Shown here: piece by piece, positions 11,390 through 24,790 of the stretch
Layout: every line of letters starts with the position of its first letter
Position numbering within the stretch: the first letter of the stretch is position 1
Origin: Chinchilla lanigera
Lineage: Eukaryota > Chordata > Mammalia > Rodentia > Chinchillidae
DNA: 64,000 nucleotides
Direction: 5' to 3'
Assembly (NCBI RefSeq): GCF_000276665.1
Contig: NW_004955502.1
Location: 900,884 to 964,883, forward strand
Program-made: the position numbers and the translations under genes
The notes under the pieces: model-generated
The model's database searches: none
What the model was told of the DNA's origin: nothing
What the model saw: the letters and a program-made list of their open reading frames with translations, nothing else

Positions 11390-11785
11390 GGAGTCTTCTG
11401 GATTGAATTTGGTGTTCTCCAAAATTCACACCTGGAAATTCTAACACAGTTCCCTGGGAATGAGACTGAATTTGGAGACAGAAGTTTTAAGCAGTAATTA
11501 AGTTCAAATGGTGTCATGAGTGTTGACCCTAATCTAGTATGTCTGGTGCGCCTAGAAGGAGAGGATATTGTCACAGGAAAAGATTGAGTAGGTGCATGCA
11601 CAGGTGATGGGCGACCCCGTAAGGAAAGAACAAGAAGGCAGCCAGGTGCAAGACAAAGAAAGAAGAGGACTCAGCAGAAACCACACCTTTCAGCTCCTTG
11701 ATCTTGGGCTCCTACCTCCAGGAAAGGGAGAAAATAAACTGTGTTAAGCCCCTCGTCCTGCCGTGTCTTGCCTTAGCAAACTAAT
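11390..11785 (+). mobile_element. MLT1-like LTR (ERVL-MaLR)
   Basis: The order of segments matches an ancient MaLR LTR: a CCAAAATTCACAC-type start region, AACAAGAAGGCAGCCAG near 11628, CTTGATCTTGG near 11697, then a GAAAATAAACTGTG region and a CAAACTAATGCAGG end. It is diverged and has no internal genes. The boundaries are approximate. Confidence 0.65.
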
Positions 11786-13684
11786 GCAGGGAGACGGTGT
11801 CACTGGTGTAGCCCAAGAGGAGGACTTTCTTTAAATTGGTTTGGGTCAAAATGAGGTAGCAAATATAATATACTCATAGCAGATGCCTAAAAAGCATTCA
11901 GTAAAATTATTTATCGTCAATACAAATGATACCGACTTCACTTCTGGGGTGATTAATTGACTGAGTTGCTAAGTGAAGACAGAAATGCAGCTGTATGCAA
12001 ACGGCAGTGTCCAAAGAACTATAAAGAATCTTCCGAGTGGCAGGAAAATGTAATATAGACAAGGACGCCATGGATTCTTTTTTTGCTTACAGACATTATC
12101 AAAACCGTCTTCCTTCACTCGGTGCAACTCCATCCCTCTGGGGCTTTCAGCAAGTATATTTACAGGGCATAGAAACGGAGATGAGATTGGACTCATTGTT
12201 TGCTTTACTAAGTCCTGAGATGGTTTGAAATAATTTGGAGAAATAAGATGTGATTGAGGGCACCTCTGAGGCTTAGGTAGGTTTGCGTTAGTTAGGTCTA
12301 TTTGGTATCCATTTTCTGATGATTTTTATTGATTTTTTAAATTGATCTTCTCTTCATGTAGACTTCTTGGATGGCCCACTGATGGATAAAATTAATACAT
12401 TTCATATCAAGGGTTGAAAGATATCATAAATAATGATGTAACTCTAGACAGCAAAATGTGATTCCATATATTTATACAGTAATTCTCTCATATAAAGCTA
12501 AAGTGCTGATACCAGCATGTTTCTTTATATTATGTATGCTTAAAATTAAAGTTCTACTAAAGAAGTATCAGAGAAATGAAAGCATATTATATTACAACTT
12601 ACTTAGGTGATTTTCTTATGAAATATCACATAGAAAATGGATGTTATTAAACTAATGTAATTTGATTTCATCTTTTCAGAAAAAATCAAATTTTTATTCT
12701 TTCCTTTAGCAGAAAGAGGCCAGAAGTGCAAAACGTAATCCAATATCATTGACTTTTATGATTAAAGGAGCTTATACTTAAAAGAAACTACTGAATATAT
12801 TAAGAAACAATATATAACCTAAACCTCATTTTAGGTTAGACAACTGCTTAAGGTTATGTGTTTAAGCTAGTTCATGTATTTATTACTGAATAAGCCTTGC
12901 TGATTCATTTTTTTGGCAACTACCAATAAAGTCATATCTAAACAATGCCTTTTTGTTCAATGTCTCTTCATTGCTACCTATCTCATCATTTTAATCAAAG
13001 CTTTATTAAAATTTGGAACTATTCCAAGTGCCCATGAAAATTGTGGAATCATTTTTTTGTTTTCTTTTTTAATTAGACAAAAATAACTGAACAAAATACC
13101 TGAACTAAAGAAATATTGGATGTCCCTCTCAATAAAACTCATTTGAACATGTGTTATCATAGTTCTCTTATAAAACCAGGAAGGATGGCCTAACGATTTC
13201 TGTTCTTAGATCCAAAGCATTTGCTAACTAATACATAAAATGTGAGACAAAATCTATGACAGGGCCAAGACACAGAATAACAAGTGTGCCCATCACTCCA
13301 TGGGGTTGCCCTTCTGAGGAGGAGATGGCCTGTACATAATAGCTGGAAGGTGTCAGAAGTGGGAATAGTCTTAACATGGGCCCAGTTGTAAGTTTAACTG
13401 TCATCTTTAGGTGTACTCATGACTTTAGAGAGCAACAGTTGCACTTAATAAGCAAAACTAAGATTTATAATCAATGTTTTCAGCAAATATTATTTCAAAG
13501 AATTGACACTATAATAAAGAATAACATATTGCCAAATGGCATGTTTCAGTGCAAGCAGATATACATCAACAAACAGGCACTGGGCACCTATCACTAATGT
13601 TATTTCATTGACATGAATGTCTTATATCCCTTCAGTAAGCAATTTGGAATGAAAGATAAAGAATTTAACATCTTGCATGCCTAC
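11786..13684. other. No recognised feature
   Basis: AT-rich sequence with only short open frames on either strand. I see no clear repeat family, splice-site cluster or conserved protein segment. Confidence 0.6.
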
Positions 13685-13862
13685 ATTTGTTTATGTGAGT
13701 AACCAATTTGAAGATAACAACATGTAATACAACAGCCATTGTTAATTTCCTATCACCTTGTCTGCAATTCTATATTGCTTTTATTGTTTTTGTGTTGTTT
13801 TATTTATGTCTGTGTGTTTGTTAATATGTTTTCATTTTTTATCTTTAAAATAAAAAAATTAG
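13685..13862 (+). mobile_element. L1 3' UTR fragment
   Basis: Severely 5'-truncated L1. It shares the GAAGATAACAACATG-like and TTTGTTTATG-type strings with the 3' UTR at 9500-9790 and ends in an A-rich tail. Confidence 0.75.
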
Positions 13863-14331
13863 CATCCAATTTTTGGCACCATTTCTACATTGCTTTGTGT
13901 TCTATTTATATTTGTACACTTTTAACCCACTTTTGATCTAAGTAAAACAGATATTTTAACATAGAAAAATTTAATACATAAATGAAATGGCATTTTACAT
14001 ATTAGTTATAATGTTTTTTTTTTTTTCCTAGAAGGAAATCTTTGTAAATGTATAGGATAAAGCATTGAGTTATCTTTCCTGGGAAAAACACTACTACTCT
14101 AAGATTGTTAGTATGTACCATGGGACTAGAAGGAGAATCTGTCTGCTACCAAGGTGTGGTAACACTGTTGAATATCCTGCCATAAAGCAAGCCCTTCATT
14201 TCCAAGCACATACCAAATGAAGTTACTGTAGAAATTTTTACTTGAGACATGAACATTTAAAAGAGAAAATTATTCCTTATCAGCACAAAATTGTAACATG
14301 TCTCTCTAACAAAAGGTTCTTGGACTATGTT

Positions 14332-14332
14332 T

Positions 14333-14364
<32 letters not shown>

Positions 14365-14443
14365 CTCCGGTACCGGGAACCGAACTCACGACCTTACGCT
14401 TGCCAGGCAGGCGCTTTTGCCGCTGAGCTAAATCCCCAGCCCC
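14332..14443 (-). mobile_element. ID-type SINE
   Basis: Minus-strand ID element with a tRNA-like body: A box TAGCTCAGCGGC and B box GAGTTCGGTTCC when reverse-complemented. The long T-run on the left is its A tail. An 11-bp target-site duplication, TGGACTATGTT, lies at 14321-14331 and 14444-14454. It carries the CCGGTACCGG motif of the young-looking copies here. Confidence 0.92.
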
Positions 14444-14454
14444 TGGACTATGTT

Positions 14455-15962
14455 AATTAAAAGAAAATTTGGATAGAAAAAAGTATTCACTACTTGGAAA
14501 AATTTATGGCAATAAGGAAACAGCATGCATTGAAATATCTTTGTGTTAATTAATGTTTTTAATTTTTTCTCTATTTTTACCTTATTAAACTTTAAGGTTT
14601 TTCTTCTCATTTATTTCATTTAACAAATCTTTAAGAATGTAGAACTAAGGTAGCATTGCTAAAAAATAGGACTGTCCTGCTATTTTTATACATTAGTGCA
14701 AAACATAACAGCTTAAAGAACGTTTGTCACCTGATTGTGTAGGAAACCGTGCACACCATTTGCATGGCTCTGCTGCAAATCTCATAGGTTGCATTCAAGA
14801 TGTGATCTGAGGCTATTTTTTTTAACTGAAGGTTCAACTTCAGGTAAGATCCATTTACAATAAGTCATGTAACTATTGTTGAGAGTTAGTCCCTGAACTA
14901 CTGGGACTCTCGGCTGTTTCTCATGACAACCATGGCGGTTGGGTACCCCTAGAGCAGCTGGGTTCACACAAGGGGCAGTGAGAAAGAGTAAGAGTGGCCC
15001 AGACAGCAGCCACAGTCTGTGCAACTTAATCTGTGCTGTGATATCTGCAACTTGTGCTGCACTGTATTTATGAGAGGCAAGTCATTCAATCCAGGTCCCA
15101 GTGGGGGTGAGGGTTGCACAGAGGCATTATATGTACAGGAGGGGCAGATAACACAGGGCTGTTTTAGAGGCTTTCTACTTTCAAAAGCTTATTATACATT
15201 TATTTTCATATTTAGATATCTTGTTATATAATTTACCATGCACATAGTAATTTACCATGCATATAGTGTTCTTTTAATAAATGCATTCATAAACAGATAT
15301 CTTATATTCCAGTATTTTTGTGGTAAGCATCACATATATCTAAGAAATTTAGTTCCTGCCACTTTGTATTTCCATTTCCAACTTTGCATGGGCTTTTAAG
15401 AGTCATATCACATTAGCTGCCTGGGAAAGAGAAGAGAGGCATGTGACCACATTGCTTTGAGGACAGTGTTCTCTTTCATCTCTGTCTGAGCTCCTGCTCC
15501 CTCCTATGGTGGCTGGATGAATGAGGGAAGTATCAGTTTGTCATTTTCTCCTGGAATTTTCTCTTCTCTCACTGATGAAAATAACTAATCCAGTTTTAGT
15601 TCATTTACTTACATTTTGAGGAAAATGAAAGTTGTAAATGGAAGCAAATCGAGTAGACGTGTTGAAAGGAAATGTTCAGGATAACGATTCACATTAATTT
15701 TTCTTCTGTGGAGTGTTGAGTATAATGTACATTAACTAAAAAGAAAAGAAGAAAAATGGAATCTCCTATACATCTGAGAACATGGTTTCATGTGTGTACT
15801 ACCAGGTAGCCTTCAACATGGTTTCTTTTAGGTTTCCTAGAAATGGACTACACTTTAAACAAAAGGAAATTGTTAATAATTGTTGTAGAACATGGAATGC
15901 TTTGGATGAAAGAGAAGTTTCAGCTCCAAGAACTGAAAACCATGGTGTTACCTTCTCCAGCT
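14455..15962. other. No recognised feature
   Basis: Unique-looking AT-rich DNA with short open frames only. A moderately GC-richer patch at 14880-15150 has no convincing exon. Confidence 0.55.
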
Positions 15963-16086
15963 CTCTGGACTACTTAAAATTTTTTCTACAGATAATCATT
16001 TTGGGTTGTGGAACCTCTTTCAGACTCTGGACTACTTAAAATTTTTTCTACAGATAATCATTTTGGGTTGTGGAACTTCTTTGAGG
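15963..16086. repeat. 62-bp tandem duplication, two copies
   Basis: Units start at 15963 and 16025 (both CTCTGGACTACTTAAAATTT) and differ at only a few bases. The first unit is followed directly by the second. Confidence 0.9.
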
Positions 16087-16907
16087 GGAAATGACTGACA
16101 TACAGAAAAAGTAAGGGTAAACCTATGTGGTAGGAATATATCTATCCTGAAATTTTTGAGAAGAGTTTAAATGTTATTCACTTCTTCAGTTGGATATTCT
16201 TTTCTTCTAACACTTTTTCTATCATTATGATCCGATTTACCTGACCTATTTCTTTGGAAAACTGAAAAAATTCAAATTATGAAGATAACAAATCAAATTT
16301 TAAGCAAAATACTATATATTTCTTTTTGGTATCAGATCTAAAAATGTGTTTATAACCAGAAATACAAATATGTATGAAAAGACAAATTTACAGATCTTCA
16401 CAATACATTCCAAAAGATATCTAAACTTGACTTAATGTAAAATAATTCTCCAAAAAAGATTATCTTAGCTTTTATGAGACTTTGTCAGCTGTTATAAATC
16501 CTTTGTCTAGGAACGTTGTAGTAAAAGTTCCATTTTGAATGTATAAATGTAATCAAAGGAGTGATTAACATTACCAATTTTGTTAATATTTTTCTAATCA
16601 TTAGTAATAGTCAATGAGAATTCAAATTATTAGTGAAAATATCACTTCATAAAAAGCAGAAATTAAATCAAAATTATAAATTTGATTTTGATACAATTAA
16701 GTTATATAATATAGAACTGTATATAATATAAAACATTGGCTCACTAAGTACCTTTTAAGAACATGACACACCTTTTTTACTTTGCATTCTGAGCCACAAG
16801 AAAATGCATAATTTATAATAAGCATCAGACAAATATCTACTGAATTCAGAGAATAAAGTTGGTTCCATAGGATATTCAAAGATGGGTAAATGTCAGTCAC
16901 AAGTAAA
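16087..16907. other. No recognised feature
   Basis: Very AT-rich sequence with no frame or repeat that I can assign. Confidence 0.55.
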
Positions 16908-16986
16908 TTTTTTTTTTTTTGTACCGGGAATAGAATTCAGCACCTTGTGCTTGCCAGGCAGGCTGCTAAGGTATATCCTTGGCCCC
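16908..16986 (-). mobile_element. ID-type SINE, diverged
   Basis: A T-run followed by GTACCGGGAAT and CTTGCCAGGCAGGC, i.e. a reversed ID body. An imperfect target duplication (GTCACAA) flanks it. The A-box region is decayed, so this copy is older than those with an intact 5' end. Confidence 0.8.
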
Positions 16987-17089
16987 TGTCACAAATAGAA
17001 TTGATAAAAGCTTTCTGATAACAGACACTGGCCTCTGAAATTTAGAGATTATATTTCATTTAATAAAAATCCCATGTGGAGTACGCATT

Positions 17090-17180
17090 ATTATTTCCAT
17101 TTTAATGACAGATGCTGAACCTCAAATAGATAAATTAACAAAATTATATAGTAAGTGTAAAACTAGGGGCTCAACTACTA
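17090..17180 (-). mobile_element. MIR SINE fragment
   Basis: The reverse orientation of the MIR core is recognisable: TTATTTCCATTTTAATGACAG, then a CTGAACCTCAAATAG stretch and TAAGTGTAAAACTAG. Ancient and diverged. Confidence 0.55.
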
Positions 17181-17750
17181 ATCTTCCTGAGGGTAAAGCT
17201 TGGTATGCCATACCTGGGATCCTTGTCTTGCATACATTCTCTTCTGCCAAGGACAGATTTTCTCAGTTCTCACCTCTGCTTTTGAAATCATGAAACATTT
17301 GCCCTGTGGAATGTGTAGTAAACCTTTAGAGGCTTACTAGGATCCTGGGGTGGGGCATACATGGTATCACTATAGCGTATACATAACTCAAACATGAATA
17401 AATCCAGAGTAAATACTGATGAATAGTTAGCAGAAGTAAATTACGTATTTAACCTTGTACAAGAGCTTTGGTTATTTAGAAATTATTCTCTTCACTTACA
17501 TTTGATTGAAGCAAATTGGGGCAAAACTCTTTTACTACTGTATATTTTAATCTGCTCCTGAAAAGTAGATACTTGTGGTAGGTGGATGACCTTTTGAGCT
17601 GCAGAGCTAAGCCTCCGGGTATCCATTCTCAACACTAAATCTCCTTATCCTGTAAACGTCCACATGAAAATGTGCTACCTGTTTCTGAGGATGAATGGGG
17701 AAAAAACTACAGAAGGACCTTTATAATATTAGGATTTAAAATTCACTTTT

Positions 17751-17850
17751 AGGGCCGGGGAGTTAGCTCAGTGGCGCAGTGCCTGGCTGGCAAAGTGGGG
17801 TTCTGAGTTTGATCCCTGGTACCAAAAACAAAAACCAAAAATAAAGAAAT
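17751..17850 (+). mobile_element. ID-type SINE
   Basis: Plus-strand ID with A box TTAGCTCAGTGGC, B box GAGTTTGATCCC and an A-rich tail. A 12-bp target duplication, AAAATTCACTTT, lies at 17738-17749 and 17851-17862. Confidence 0.9.
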
Positions 17851-17862
17851 AAAATTCACTTT

Positions 17863-18982
17863 CATTTTGAAATGTTTGACTCGAAAAACACAGATCTAAC
17901 ACAGAAATCCTAGTTCTGTGATTCTTAATACAGTGCTAAAAGAAGAATGTTTAGAAAACCAATTAGATTTGTGCGCATGGAGCTAATGCAGATGTGTTCA
18001 TGAGTTACTCCTTTCTTTTTGGAGAAAGTTCAAAAATCATCCCCTTCAGTATAAAAATGTAAACATCCCAGATTCTTTACATCATATTTAGCTGACTTAC
18101 TTACATAGGTAGATGGGATCTGACTTAACTATGGGGGTGGCTTAATGAAACAGATTTGTACTGGGAAAAATTTAATTAAAACATGATTATACCAATTGCA
18201 GCACTATTATAAAGATACTGAGATAATCTTCTAAGTCTATTTCTTAAATTATGTCTTGGATCACAAAATAGAAATGTCTCTTAAACATTTTATCACAGAG
18301 GCAAATGATCTAAATTTAAACCCTCTGTTAATAAGATATCCAAGTGAGAGGACTGTCTGAGATGGACTTCAGACTTTTTCTACTGTGTTCATTATTTCCT
18401 ACATTAAAGATGGGGAACACAAGGGAAGGAGATGGAGCTTTGCACACCACCCTTTCAAATCCCTTTTCCCTCTGCAGTGATACAGTCAGATCTATATATT
18501 GTTTCCTATGCACTAGGGAAAAATTCATAGATATAAAAATTCCTTTTTCCTAAGACTTCCCATCTTTCAGACTGTACAGAAGTCTAACACCACTGCTACA
18601 GAAATGGGTTTTTGATATATTTGTATCACCTAAAGCCTTTAAACTTTAAAATCTGCACTGAGGTAAGTGCCAGTGTGCTTCCAAACATTCAGTAGTGTCC
18701 TACTGAGGCCATACTGCAAAGAGGGTAATAAGGACTAACTTCAAAATAATGACTGGGAAATTAAAAAAGAATACAAGAAAGAGAGACCCAACAGACCTGT
18801 AAAAGATTCCATACACAAGCATGTTTTCTGTTTACAGAAAGTCTTAATTCTTACAGTTCTGTAACTAGTCTCGATTCTTTGTCAGACTTTACTTGTACAC
18901 TGCCTTTCTCATATCCCAGCTGCTATGGGCTGATGAGGGGATTTCTAAAGAAGCCTCGAGGTGCCAGAAACCAGTGTGACTT
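17863..18982. other. No recognised feature
   Basis: Unique-looking sequence. The overlapping open frames near 18330-18550 on both strands lack similarity to anything I recognise. Confidence 0.55.
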
Positions 18983-19640
18983 TCTTTTTTTTATTTTAAA
19001 GATAAAAGAACAAAAACATATTAATGAACAGACATCCATTTACAAAATAGTACAAGAGCAACACAAACAATAGTGAATAACAGACAAGGTAACAGGAAAT
19101 CAACAATTGTTGTTGTATTACATATGGATATCTTCAAAGTGGTTACTCAGGAGAACGAATATAGACATACAAGATTGATCAAATAATTAATCATTAACTG
19201 TTGCTTTCAATAAAGTGATAGAAGTCAGTAGTACAACTATGTTAGCTATTCTACATATACATATATACATAATTCTTTCCTTCTTTCTTTTCTCTGTTCC
19301 CTCACCCCAGTTGCTCTTTACTTTTGAGCAGTTTCCTTTCATTTCACAATGTCTATCAGATCTCCTAATTTTTATTCACTCTTTCAGGTTCTTACACTAG
19401 TGAAACAATACATTGCTTACACATGCAAGTCTTTCACATATGAATAAGATTTCATATATGAGTATTTCACATATGAGTATGGTCTTTCGTTGTGACTATT
19501 TACCTATAAAAGCCTAGCATTTATCTTTCTTTATAGCTGAGTAGTATTCCATTATATAAAAATACCACAATTTTTTTATCCAATCCTCAGTGGATGGACA
19601 TTTGGGTTGCTTCTAGATTTAGCAATTACAAGTTGTGCTA
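18983..19640 (-). mobile_element. L1 3' end, 5'-truncated
   Basis: Starts with a T-rich tail (18983-18996), then 3' UTR sequence matching 31345-31990, then ORF2 3' sequence near 19500-19640 (GCTGAGTAGTATTCCATTAT; ATCCTCAGTGGATGGACATT). Non-coding. Confidence 0.85.
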
Positions 19641-19934
19641 ATTTCATTTGAACCTTGTTACTACTCACTAAAAAGTGCCCTGGAAGTCTCCTGAAAGAAA
19701 GAATTATTCTGAATGTTCCTTGAAGAATAAACCATCATCATCTTTTCAGCCTTCCTCCATACTGTATGAGTGAGCCTAAATGTGGTTCAGAGGACTCCAC
19801 TGAGTAGCAGGAAACAGACCAGGGCCCTTGAAAAGTCTGAAGCTTCAACTTATATTTTATTCCAGCCATTTTTAAAATGAGTGAACTTCTCAAATGAAAG
19901 AAAATCAATCAATGGCAGTTGTACGTGTTATGCT

Positions 19935-20050
19935 TACTTCTCAGACCAGGAAACTTCGAGTCCAAAGTTGTAAGCAACTGGAAGGTGTCACACAGCTGTT
20001 AAATGAAAAGTAGGTCTTCCCATGCGGTCAGGCAGGGGCATCATCCTTGA
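19935..20050 (-). mobile_element. MIR SINE fragment
   Basis: GACCAGGAAACTTCGAG, GTGTCACACAGCTGTTAA and the following GTCTTCCCATG string match the reverse MIR core in order. Confidence 0.5.
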
Positions 20051-20429
20051 CCCTAACCTCTTCATGATCCACATCTTGGATTCTTAGCTTTAATCTGACA
20101 CATAATGAATTTATGAGCAACCTTTTACAGGAACAATCTTTTTTCTTTCTTTCTTTTTTGGTATTTTATACAATTACATAAACACACATTTCAAACATTA
20201 TGAGTTCTCCTATGCTCTATTTTGTTACAAAGTGAGACTTTTTACAAATTAACAGAATTAAAAATGCAAGAAAATATCAATAAAATGTTAACAATAAAAT
20301 GTTACTGAATTTTGCAGTTTAAAATAAATAGAGCTGCTGGTAATAAAATCCTTAGCAACTAGTGCATCGCTGCTAAGTCTATGCATGTAAATCTTGAGAT
20401 TTTAAAGGCAGAAGAGTTGTATGGTCAAA

Positions 20430-20545
20430 AAAGAGAGGCACTGGAATTAAATTGACTTAGGCACCATTTTTAATATACCAGCTGTCTGGATTGAAAAAAT
20501 TATTCAATCTATATGGAACATGATTTCCTCATCTAATGTGATCAA
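20430..20545 (+). mobile_element. Possible MIR SINE fragment
   Basis: CACTGGAATTAAATTGACTTA, CCAGCTGTCTGGATTG and TGATTTCCTCATCTAATGTG follow the order of MIR landmarks but are strongly diverged. Confidence 0.4.
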
Positions 20546-23500
20546 TATCACTTAACTGACAAAACTAATGAACATCTGAAGTGAATTAATATTCAGTATA
20601 TAATACAGAATGTATAGACTTGCTGCCAAGTGTATCCAAAAAGTCAATAAAGAAGCACACTGATCTGGTTGTACATATCAATAAGCACAAAGTGAATTTA
20701 CAGGCTGTATTACATTAAATTTTTAATGACCTGTGAAATGCAAAAAAGGAAATGTATTACATGGAATCAGTGTGTACCTCTTCCCAATTCTTCCTAGAGC
20801 TTCCCTCCCAGCCCCCATGCTGTTCCCTCTTTCCAAGTCTTCTGTTTAACTGTAAACTGCAGAACACCACAGAGCCTGGACTTCCTGACCATGAGTTGGT
20901 ATAATAATATGGTCAGGGACTCATAGTAACTGGCCGTAATATCAACCACTGACAGAAGGTCGAGTGAACTTGAAGAGCATTTTTGGTAGTTTACACGAAA
21001 GAGGATTGTAGCAATGACTTCAATCATACAGGTCAATTATGACAACGTATTTGGTCTATGCTCAGATGTGTTGCATCAGTGAGTTTCCTTTTTTAATGTT
21101 TTCTTGTTTATTTGTTTCTGAATGAATTAAGAAGAGTTTTCTAGTGTTAATGTAAACACCAAAAAGAGCCATACAATGCCGTGGAATGTTTTATCTAGTA
21201 CTCAGAATCTAAAATAAAGTCACTGCTCATTATATCAAATACCAAATGCATGTAAAATTGAAAATTATTGTGATATCTTTTTATTGCTCCATGTTTACTG
21301 TTTCATCAAAAAGAGCCCTCTAAAGTATGATTTTGTGTTTCCATAAATGAAATATTTTTGGGAAGAAGTACAATACAAGGAAATATTACTTCCAGTGCAT
21401 TTATTCAGTGAAAAAAAAACTATAAAAAAGGAAATAAATGAAAGAGAATAAAGCATAACAGTTAACAAGAAGTCAGATATATTTATCTCCTGTTGGGCAA
21501 AGCCATTTGTGTATTTCTGCAAAAGAAATAACAGAACACTGCTATTACCATCATTTACAGTGTCTGCGACAGAGGGGAGAGCGGGCACATAGCTACTGAG
21601 GGAATACTGCGTTTTTATTGCTGGAGTAAAACAGGATCCCTGCTCTTGTCCTACCTCATTCTTCCTCACACTATTATGTAATCTTCCCCCTGCCTCTCAA
21701 CTTGTGTGCCATCACAGCGGAGATCTAGTCCTTTCTATTCTACCAAAATGTAGCATTAGAATATGTGCTAGCTGACAGCCACATCTGCTTAAACTCATTT
21801 TTTGGCCATTCTCCTAGGGCTCTTCCATCCTGCAGGTTGAAGCTGAGACTTCGTTCTTGTGAAACTAGGGCAGAGGCATCTATCAGTCACCCTATGTGCT
21901 CTGCAGCAAAGCATCTTGGGAGTCTTTCCGCTGGAAGTCAGACAAATATAGTTGAAGAGCTGTGTCGTTCTGTCTACTGGGCTCCTTTCACTGGGAAGAA
22001 CTGACAGAACTTAGAAGAATTTTGCACATGAATGTAAACCTTCATTTTATTAAAACATAGTATTTATCCACATATAGATGTTTAGAGAGTTTCTTAAAAC
22101 TGAACTCTGTTAAAGTTGCATTAAAATTAAGGGAAAATCTAATAAGAGTTCATGCAAGCTTTAACTAACTAAAAGGAAATAGGTAATTTCGCTAATTATT
22201 CTCAGAATGTTAAAATGATAGAGAAAAATATTTCAAGTAATATTATCTAGCCTGGCAGAGAGAGGGAGCATTGTTTCATCTTGGTATTTTCTCCTGAAAT
22301 AAACGGACAAGTTTAATTACTTATTACAAGCTATAGTGATCACAAGAGTCTCTGGGTACATGTGAATTACAGTACTACAACTTACAAAGACTTCAAGCAG
22401 TTCATCCTTCAGTTTATTCATGAGTAATTAGCTGAAACTTATCAGTAAAATAAAATGAAGCTTACATTCATGATAAATAAAAACTAGTTTCTTTTTCCTT
22501 AATTATGTAGAACAAGAGGTAAATTTTATTTACTCTCAGGTAAAAAGAGAATTGAAGTGCTTATGCAGTTAAAGTGGATTTTAAAGAGTGAGTTGTATTC
22601 TTAATGCTTAATATGAATTAGCTGAATTCTCTATTCTCTTTAGGGGCGCATATATAGACTTGGCAATTATTAGTGTTATCTTGTATGTTAAGTTATAAAA
22701 ATTGCTTTTATTTTTGTGATCAGTTTGGAAGACATTATTTAGATGCAAAATTATGGTATGTCCTCTTTGCATAAGTGTTAGTTATTTTGTTACACATCTG
22801 CAAAAAATTATCTTTCCCTAACCTGCTGCTGTCAGTCCTGTTATCCCAACTTTAAAAAAAGAGATGATATTTTGTTAAAACAATTCATGGTTGGTATTGA
22901 CTTAGGTGCTGACATCATACATTTTGGATAAGACAATAATAAATGAAACAGACACTTAACAGATGGTTCATTCTGCTCAGCTGAGAAGAAATCCTTATTT
23001 TTTCACTTAGGATTTGTTGCTGTACTGCACTTCTCTCATTTTTGAATTTACTTTGAATAAAAAGATTATTCTCTTATTCTCTTCTCTTAGGAGCACATTG
23101 TCACATATTTGTTAGGGAAAGAAGAAGATGAAGAGGTTGCTCTGGGAAATAAATGGGCTCCAGAAGTAACCAAGTTACTTGCCAGAGTCTTTCTGTATTT
23201 TTCAAATAGCCCATTTTCATAAACTGGAGAAATAAAAGTTTATGGGGTGTCGCCTTAGATTAGGTTTTCAAAACTTGAAGTCTCTTCTCCCTCCCTGATA
23301 TTTCTCATGTTGTTTTAGGCTTCAACAGTCTAACACTTCAGGTCATGGTGCGAATCTGCTTGTTATGGTTACCTTCTCCTTCAAGTTTGGTGTAGTCAGT
23401 GGAAGACACTGAGAAAATTCACAAGAGAAGTCAGATTTGAGTTGAAAAATTAAAACTCAGCTTCCTCTTCTATTGGGGGAGTCTCTCATCATTTTTTTTA

Positions 23501-23749
23501 AAAGCCCATCTTGCAGTTGCTGAAGGAATTAAAATGCAACATTAGGGTGAGAGGAATGTTTTCATATTTAATAAAAAAGTATATTAGCTCTAGTGTTCAG
23601 TAGGCTAGAGATACAGTGATGAAATTATGTATACATGCTGTACAAATCAGCATTTGGAACATAGGTTTTGGTTAAGTAATAAAAATTGTCTATTTATTAA
23701 TGTTATTTTAAACTGACTAATTGTGCACAGGTATGTACAATGTAATATA
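20546..23749. other. No recognised gene or repeat
   Basis: About 3.2 kb of AT-rich, unique-looking DNA. The longest frame (minus strand, 21295-21669, 124 codons) has a hydrophobic middle but no family features, and neither splice context nor start context supports it. Confidence 0.5.
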
Positions 23750-23870
23750 TTTGGAAAATGCAGTACACATATACAATGGAATATTATTCAACCATATAAA
23801 AGAAGAAAAATTTATCATTTGTGGCAGCACAGACAAACATGAAAGATATTACTTCAGTCAGAGTTCTTAA
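23750..23870 (+). mobile_element. Ancient L1 3' ORF2 fragment
   Basis: ATACAATGGAATATTATTCA followed by the AAAAGAAGAAAAATT and ACAAACATGAAAGATATTA strings is the decayed end of an old L1 ORF2. Confidence 0.65.
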
Positions 23871-24044
23871 CAGAAATAGTTTATCCTTCATTCCTTCTTG
23901 ATGCATCGCGCTTCAAAGGGTGCAGTTTTAGCTCACTGCCATTTTGCGCTTCTTTGAACATCACTAGTTACAGACTCTGTTTGTGATCACTGCGTTCTAT
24001 TATCTTCAAGACCTTTGCTCTATGGTTTATTGCAAAGAAGGGGA

Positions 24045-24290
24045 TCACATCTATCTTAGCTTGGGCTGCACTATAAAACACCATAGAATAGTTGGTTTTC
24101 ACAACTGATTTTGCTCCACAATTCTGAAGGTTGGCAGTTTGAAGGTGGTCTTCTTGGTTTGAGTTTAAATTTGATTATCTTCCAAAGCTGCCATCTCAGA
24201 ATACCATCCTAATAGCAAATAGAATTTCAGTGTATGAACGAGGGAAACATAATTCAGTCCATAGCAGTCTACTTCTGTTCCCCCAATTGC
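24045..24290 (-). mobile_element. MLT1-like LTR (ERVL-MaLR) fragment
   Basis: CTTGGGCTGCACTATAAAAC, then CACAATTCTGAAGGTTGG and, at the far end, AATTCAGTCCATAGCAG are the reverse of MLT1 landmarks. The middle is shortened. Confidence 0.6.
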
Positions 24291-24621
24291 TGTCCTTCTC
24301 AGATGCAAAATGCATTCGTTGTAGTCCTCAACCTCCCATTTTTAACTTGTTGTGGCACTAACTCTGAGGTTTAAAGTACCACAGTTTTCTCTAAATATCT
24401 GAATCAGTAATGAGTGATACCCAAGGAACTATTCAATTTGAAGCAAAATTCCTTTTCAGCTTTGAAACTATGAAATCAGACAATTTTTGTGCTTCCAAAA
24501 TTCACTGGTAAGAGCAGCATAGGATAAACATTTCCATGTGAAAAAGGAGAAAATGGGAAGAAAGGATTGCTGAGTCCTAAGCAAGACCAAAATTTAGCAT
24601 CGAAAATTCATTCGATTTATT

Positions 24622-24790
24622 TTTTCTGGTACTGGAGCTTGAACCCAGGACCGTTACACTGAATTACTTTTTAAAACAATTTTGAGACAAGGTTTTGCTA
24701 AATTGCATCCAGCCTGGCTCAAACTTGTGATACTCCTATTTCAGCCTCTCAAAGTAGTATTGTAATGACAGGTGCACTCCACCCAGCCTG
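24622..24790 (-). mobile_element. B1-ID dimeric SINE
   Basis: Reads first as a reversed ID-like 3' piece (CTGGTACTGGAGCTTGAACC, 24625-24645), then as reversed B1 (TTTTGAGACAAGGTTTTGCT; CCTATTTCAGCCTCTC; ACAGGTGCACTCCACC). This is the composition of dimeric B1-ID elements known from several rodent families. Confidence 0.65.

Noticed and set aside
21295..21669. 124-codon minus-strand frame with a hydrophobic middle
   Set aside because: No family motif, start context or splice evidence. Isolated frames of this size are expected by chance in 64 kb.
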